This document shows, one piece after another, positions 58,785-64,000 of a stretch of 64,000 nt of DNA; the stretch's first letter is position 1; the number at the start of each line of letters is the position of its first letter. The stretch is taken from NCBI GenBank assembly GCA_022578605.1, contig MU394090.1, positions 306,177-370,176 on the forward strand, in the 5' to 3' direction. Under the pieces are notes generated by a model that worked only from the letters and a program-made list of their open reading frames with translations, had not been told where the DNA came from and searched no databases. This DNA is from Camillea tinctor (lineage: Eukaryota; Ascomycota; Sordariomycetes; Xylariales; Xylariaceae). Position numbers and translations under genes: made by a program.

Positions 58785-59942
58785 ATGACCACTGTAATGT
58801 CCGCAGAGTCAACTTCTCATGGATCCGATATAGAATACAGGAAGCCAAGGGTTAGGCAGCGTATTCACAAAGAGCCCCCATCGTTAGCTGTTCCTGATAT
58901 CAATGAAGATGCCCTTGAACGAAAGCGTGTTCTGAACGTGCTTGCACAACGTCGATACCGTTGAGTTGCCCTTGTCTTATACCTATATCCCTTGGATTCT
59001 AACTCTGGCCTAGGACAACGGAAGAAGCGCTCTAAAGGCCGTGTGGCCTATGAGGATGTTGGCTCAGATACTCTACAACTTAGAAGTAGACCTAATAACG
59101 AGGAGCCTTCGAGTGGGAAACTGGGTGAGAATCCACCGGCAGGCATTACTAGTGGAAATACAGGCACTGCATATAACGCCTTCGATAATTTATCAATTAC
59201 CGAACCTATTACATTAGATATTGGCTCGAGCCTAGATCTTGGCTTATCATCGTCTTGGCCAACCGAATCGTTAGAGTCAATTCTCTCAGACTTGTCCTCC
59301 AGCACCGAAGAGCATAACGCACCAGGAGCCAGCCCATTCTCATTTCAATTCCCATCCGCCCTCATTGATCCCACCAACCTAGCCAAGCAGCCCTCATCCA
59401 CCCCTTCGGACCCGGACTCCGCCTCCCCCCTTTCCTTCCCCGACACCTACCTCCTGCCCGTCAACGAGCTCACACTCCTCCGGGGCTTCCTCCGCATCGC
59501 CGACCGTTTGCACTGCCGATCGTCGATCTGGGACCTGAACGCCACATCGCCCTTCCTCGACGGCACGCACACGGCGTCGTCACTGCGGTGTCTCCCGGCG
59601 GCGTGGCGGCCGACGCCTTCGCAGGCTACCACGCCGCACCACCCCGTCATCGACATTCTGCCGTGGCCCAGCGTGCGCGAAAGACTGTTGCTTATCCTGA
59701 GCCTGCCGGAAGCGGCGCGGCCCCCGGGGGCGGAGGGGCCCCTGGCGCTCGTCCGGTTCGTGTATGACCTCGAAGACGGGGCAGAGGGAGCCCGCATCTG
59801 GGGCTCCGACCCATGCGAGCCGGGCGCGTGGGAGGTCGGCCAGAAGCTCTTTGAGCGTTGGTGGTTCGTGTTCGATCGCCAGATCATCGATCGGAGTAAT
59901 TACTGGAGGGAGATGAGGGGTGCGGCGGCGCTGAGGATGTGA
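58785..59942 (+). CDS. bZIP-type transcription factor with C-terminal DUF3425 domain
   Basis: Two exons (58785-58959, 59014-59942; phase 1) give 367 aa. The basic region, split by the intron, reads ERKRVLNVLAQRRYRQRKKR, the N-x7-R type signature of fungal bZIP proteins. The C-terminal third, with HPVIDILPWPSVRERLL, ARIWGSDPCEPGAWEV and RSNYWREMRG, matches the DUF3425 domain that usually accompanies this bZIP class. Nuclear regulator by family. The coiled leucine heptads expected right after the basic region are not visible; the sequence turns directly into a Ser/Asn-rich linker. The intron has a weak GTTGAG donor. A second in-frame ATG (58797) is an alternative start. Confidence 0.82.
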
Positions 59943-60723
59943 GGGGGTAGAGGGGGAGGGTGCCTGAATGTTGGGGGCTGAGACTTGGAGCCTAACGTTT
60001 CTCCCCCTTTTTTCTTGTAGGTGATAGGTCGATATGAAGATTGATGGGTTTTGTGACCGGCGGCTCGAGTTACGTACTAATTTACTTCAACTACAAGTTC
60101 ACCCTCCTCCCTTCAAGTATATGTAATGTATGTATAGCTTATATCACCTAAATATAATAGGTGATTTACTCGCCAACGACAAATAACCACAAGGGTTGTT
60201 ATGCCCGAAAGTCTTTCCATGGGAATGTCTCTTAAGGTACCCAGTCACAGTTGAAAAAGCAAAGTCGAGAACCGCATTAGTTGCTTTCACATACTGCCTG
60301 CCTATGTGTGCACCTTATCAACAGAATAGCCGAGTTCCGATGTAAACGCAACTTATATACTTACGCCTGAAAATAGGGTTGCCTCCTGCCAATAATAGGC
60401 CTCAGTTTTCAAGGCCAGGCTGATTCCAAGCTCAAGTATAAAACACATGCATTAAATGTGACGGATGTGATGGGACTATACCATATTTGGCTCCTGTATA
60501 ACAAATAAATCCTACGTTATGCCGTCTTCATCTGCTACGAATAGCGACCTCGTTGGAGGCCAATGCTATCGAATCAGCGTTAAGTGAAGAAAGGGGGTTG
60601 GATGCCTAAGCCTGCCGCTGAAAAACAACAAGTTCATCTCTATCAAATAACGGACTATCGTTTTTGTATCCCTCTTCACCTCCTCCTACGCCACTTAGTA
60701 ACCAAGACAATGACTACACTAGA
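59943..60723. other. Intergenic, promoter of following gene
   Basis: 781 bp, no gene seen. Confidence 0.5.
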
Positions 60724-62778
60724 ATGACCGAAACGTTGCCGGTTCTTCGCCTCTGGCGGCGTGCGCCGACCGAGCTGATTCAACCGCGTCAAAAGATAAA
60801 ACAGCCAGATGGGCCATGGATTGCACACCCCGGACTGATACATGAAAAGTGCAACGAAGCCGATGGCAAGGTCCGCGAATTTCGACACGAATTTATCAGA
60901 AAGGATAAAGCATATGTGAAAAAGATCTTAGCCGGTAGAAAGCTCGAAGATCTTAGGATATTAGCTATCGTCTCAGTGGCACCAGTTGTGAATATGGCCG
61001 AAATGCATAAGTTGGGAAAGACAGACTCAGAGATTGCATTAGCCGTGGAAAAGCATTACGTGAATACACATGTGTACAAATACTCCATCCCCTGCTCCGC
61101 CATGTGATGGAGGGTAGAACACGACACTAACCTAGATAAAAGCTATCTGAATCCAATTCTTGCAGGAGATCCTAGTTCGAATAAACATTATGGCGTCGAC
61201 TGGGGCCTGAATGCTCGAGGAATCTACTACCGTCACTACTATTCCCCAGGCTGGGTTATAGACAACCATAACTTGTGGCTACCATCACATAGGGTGGATT
61301 GGGATCACTGCACTGAAGAGAGCCGCCGGGAAAGAGCAAGAACTTTCTTACGCCACGTGCTCGATAATGAGAGATGGCCGAAGAGCGAGTATGCTTGGGA
61401 AGCCGATGCCTGGCAGCATGTCTTTGGCCAGATGAGGAATGACCCAGTGTTAGCCGTGTAAGGCTCTAACCTCCCTTTCGTACTCGGTATAGTGTCGATA
61501 AGGCGAGCTAACAGGTATTAACTAGCGATAAACATGAATACAATTCTGTTAAAGAACGAAGACATCCCGTATCCTGCCTACTCGATGGCGACCCTAAGTT
61601 TACTAAGCGAATTCCAGACGCAACCTTTGGTCTCGCAACATCACGGCCACAGGATTATCGAAATTGCTTAGGAGAATATAATCTGGACCGTGACCGACTG
61701 GAAGCACTCCTTCTTCATCGAGATTGTGGTTTAATATCTGACCCACACTGGGGAGATGAGAACCTTGTATTCCCCTTTGCAGTCTACGAAGCCAAGGGAT
61801 GGAGTGGCGATCCCCGCGAGGCTCGCCAGCAGGCTTGTTCAGCAGGAGCAGCCTATCTGGATTTGCTGGACAATTTAGCACGACAGCCAGATTCTGAATC
61901 GAAAAGATATCAAACGCAGCAAAGCCGCAACACTCAGGTCTTCGTTTTCACATCCTTCGGTGCCCATTGGCATATCTTGGTCGGCTACAAGAGACCGAGA
62001 TTAAAGAGAGAATATGCAGGATTACAAGGGATGAGCGAGTCTGTCTATGTAAGCTTTTTCAATGCCACCGCTTTCATTACAACGATGGGGTTATTTAATT
62101 GGGAAAACATAGGTATTCCAACGAATCTGGAGTGATCGCATTACGACAGAACGTAAAGCGTGGGAGCTTCTCTCATTCGTTGACCAGATACATCTCTGGG
62201 GAGTTACTGGACACAGAGATTTCGTCATTCAACATCTGAAAGAATGGCATGAGTTTGGGAGGGAGTGCTATGCCGATGATGTCCACATTATGAATCAAAT
62301 ACCACAAGTTGGAAAAATGGTTGTCGGCAACACTGTCCAATGTATGATGCCTTCTTTCCCTTTACCAAAATGGACAGAATATTTCACAGAGGAGGCCCGC
62401 GATGACTTTGAATCCCGAAGTCTAGGCCATATCTATGAAGCCTTTCTTACGTTTTGGGGGGATCCAATGCATGAGTTCCCCGGGGAACTACATTGCCAAT
62501 TAGATGGGTGCCGTCCCGGGGTGCTTCTAGAAACTCCCGATGAGGTAGTCAAACATTTGCGTGAAGTGCATCCAGGAGATGGAGGTGAAGAAGAGCAGGC
62601 AGAATTGGCTTGGTATTCGCGTATGTGGAAGCAGAAAGAGTGGGCTGACTCGTCTGGGGAATCAAACGCTAACAACGATCTACCAAAGATTAACAGTAGA
62701 AACGCGACCGGTCGACGCCGACGATGGACAAAATGGACCGATGGGAATTATCGATTAATTAAAAGGAGAAAATGCTAA
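60724..62778 (+). CDS. Uncharacterised protein with PD-(D/E)XK-like core and C-terminal C2H2-like finger
   Basis: Four exons (60724-61103, 61176-61457, 61526-62048, 62113-62778; phases 2, 2, 0) give 616 aa with all junctions in frame. The first intron has a weak GTGATG donor and uses TCCTAG rather than a nearer TTGCAG, because only the former keeps the frame. The centre holds IPDATFGL (Pro251-Asp252), then FAVYEAKGW (Glu309-X-Lys311) followed by a helix with REARQQACSAGAAYL, an arrangement like PD-(D/E)XK nuclease folds. FVFTSFGAHWHILVGYK is a following beta pair. The C-terminus has CQLDGCRPGVLL ending HLREVH, a C2H2-like spacing, then a basic RRRRWTKWTD tail. Such proteins recur in Pezizomycotina without assigned function; nuclease activity is inference. 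Position in a gene-poor region fits an accessory gene. Confidence 0.7.
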
Positions 62779-63910
62779 ATCATGTCAATCCTCTCTGGCG
62801 CCGTGCTAACCATGACTACTTCATGAGAGAATGACAACAGTCTATCTCTCGGTGACTTAGAATACCTAACCACTAGAGGATGAAACTGTGAGGAGGAACA
62901 TCAAGATGATCAATTCCCGGGGTAAATTATGCTTGAAAGGTCGAGCTTGAGGTGCCGATGAATCGGAACGGGCTTTAGTTTGCCGCTTTACTAAGTTAGA
63001 GTAGTTGAATTTTAATACGGACTTGAACCAGAATTATGCATTAGAATCAATATACCCTACCATAATCTGAGAGGTCCTCGACCCATAGCTCGTAGTTATG
63101 TCAGAGTACAGTCAGATGGAGATGAGCAACGTGAACAGCCTAAGACCTTCGGTTATCCCTGAGATTTCTCCAACCTCGATAGTTCCCCTGACAAAAGTGG
63201 AGGATCTATTATATCACGCGAAACTCTGGCTTTGCCGTTAGGTATTTCAGACGTCCTGTGCGCTATATATGTGTCGACTCTCCGTTAGATCGAAACAGAT
63301 AGTTAGATAGTTTCGTCGGCCGGACGTAAACGAAATCATCATCATCCTCTGACAAAAGAAGAACCAATAACTTCACCGCTCAGACACTAGAATCACTAAT
63401 ACTTTCATAGCTATTAGAATATCATGCAGTGGAAGAAGGGCAACCTAGGAAATCTTTTCGAAAACAACGATGTCATTATGCACAGCATATATAGAAAGAA
63501 AACGTAGTTGCGACGCAAGAAACTTATACAGACAAATAGCCTAGATCTCAAAGTTCAGTTTACAGATCTTAACCTCTGAACTCTCTCACAGGCGGTGTTA
63601 GTATATGCCAAGGCGATTATTTTCCTCATAGTAGTGTATTCTAATGTCAATCTTCATACAGTCGTTACTTCCTTCATGCCTATCGAACCAGCTCAGCCCA
63701 AGGACAACGTAAGGTTGCTTAAACGGACTAAAATAGGGCTATCTAGAGAAGCCGGGAATGAATACGCTCTAACGCAGGCGTCCGCTATCAGCGTTCTCAA
63801 TGGGGTGCTATTCTTATACTCAACATCTCCACTCGTTAGTCTGTGACTAGTCTGTGTATCAAGGATAGGGGGCTATCTCTATATAACACCTAATGAGACT
63901 GCATGCTGTC
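62779..63910. other. Intergenic, no supported gene
   Basis: 1.1 kb. A frame at 63595-63846 has a hydrophobic start (IIFLIVVYSNV) but no ATG there; not supported as a gene. Confidence 0.45.
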
Positions 63911-64000
63911 ACATACGACCATAGGACTCAGAATATTCGGCATCCCGTCCGCTCTGCCCTAGACAAGCTGGGTACCGCCAGATTAGTAGTTGGGTCGGTG
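63911..64000 (+). rRNA. 5S rRNA gene, 3' end cut by the window edge
   Basis: Begins ACATACGACCATAGG, has CCCGTCCGCTCTGCCC in the middle and GATTAGTAGTTGGGTCGGTG at the edge, the conserved blocks of fungal 5S rRNA including the internal control region. Helix II can form between ACTCAG and CTGGGT. About 30 nt should lie beyond the window. Isolated 5S genes scattered in the genome are usual in filamentous ascomycetes. Confidence 0.88.

Noticed and set aside
63595..63846. 83-codon frame with hydrophobic start
   Set aside because: No ATG at its start, no family resemblance, short.

Overview
The window looks like chromosomal DNA of a filamentous ascomycete (Pezizomycotina, probably a sordariomycete; the class is an inference). 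Protein genes are split by short GT-AG introns of about 50-170 nt with CTAAC/CTGAC branch sites. The proteins are typically fungal: a hybrid PKS-NRPS, a SAT4-type membrane protein, Arb1, Hos3, and a bZIP-DUF3425 factor. There is an AT-rich, RIP-like repeat island, and a 5S rRNA gene stands alone rather than in an rDNA array. All exon structures were read by eye from frame continuity and splice signals, not from transcripts.

Left part, 1-14.3 kb: the edge of a secondary-metabolite cluster. It holds the 3' half of a PKS-NRPS (ACP-C-A-T-R), a truncated NACHT-type NLR remnant with an unassigned ORF in front of it, a cytochrome P450, a seven-helix SAT4-type membrane protein on the minus strand, and a second P450 divergent from it across a 761-bp intergenic region. 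The synthetase would make and release an acyl-aminoacyl intermediate and the P450s would oxidise it; the product cannot be deduced here.

Middle part, 15.9-45.6 kb: mostly conserved housekeeping or regulatory genes. They are CLP1 (mRNA 3'-end processing and RNA kinase family), inositol polyphosphate multikinase, ARB1 (Argonaute siRNA chaperone subunit, with an 18-nt microexon), a secreted GH43 arabinan-degrading enzyme, GMF (ADF/cofilin family, with its start codon alone in exon 1), NBP35 (cytosolic Fe-S assembly), HOS3 histone deacetylase, and a 1293-residue transcription factor. The last combines a Zn2Cys6-spaced cysteine cluster, a TALE-type homeobox, C2H2 fingers and five copies of a C-terminal repeat I do not recognise. 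Between GH43 and GMF lies a 2001-bp AT-rich element with long terminal inverted repeats and TA flanks, which looks like a RIP-mutated DNA transposon.

Right part, 45.6-64 kb: gene-poor. I can support a tRNA-Val(AAC), a single-pass membrane glycoprotein, a bZIP-DUF3425 factor without a visible leucine zipper, a 616-residue four-exon protein with a PD-(D/E)XK-like core and a terminal C2H2-like finger, and the first 90 nt of a 5S rRNA gene cut by the right edge. The rest shows no convincing genes.
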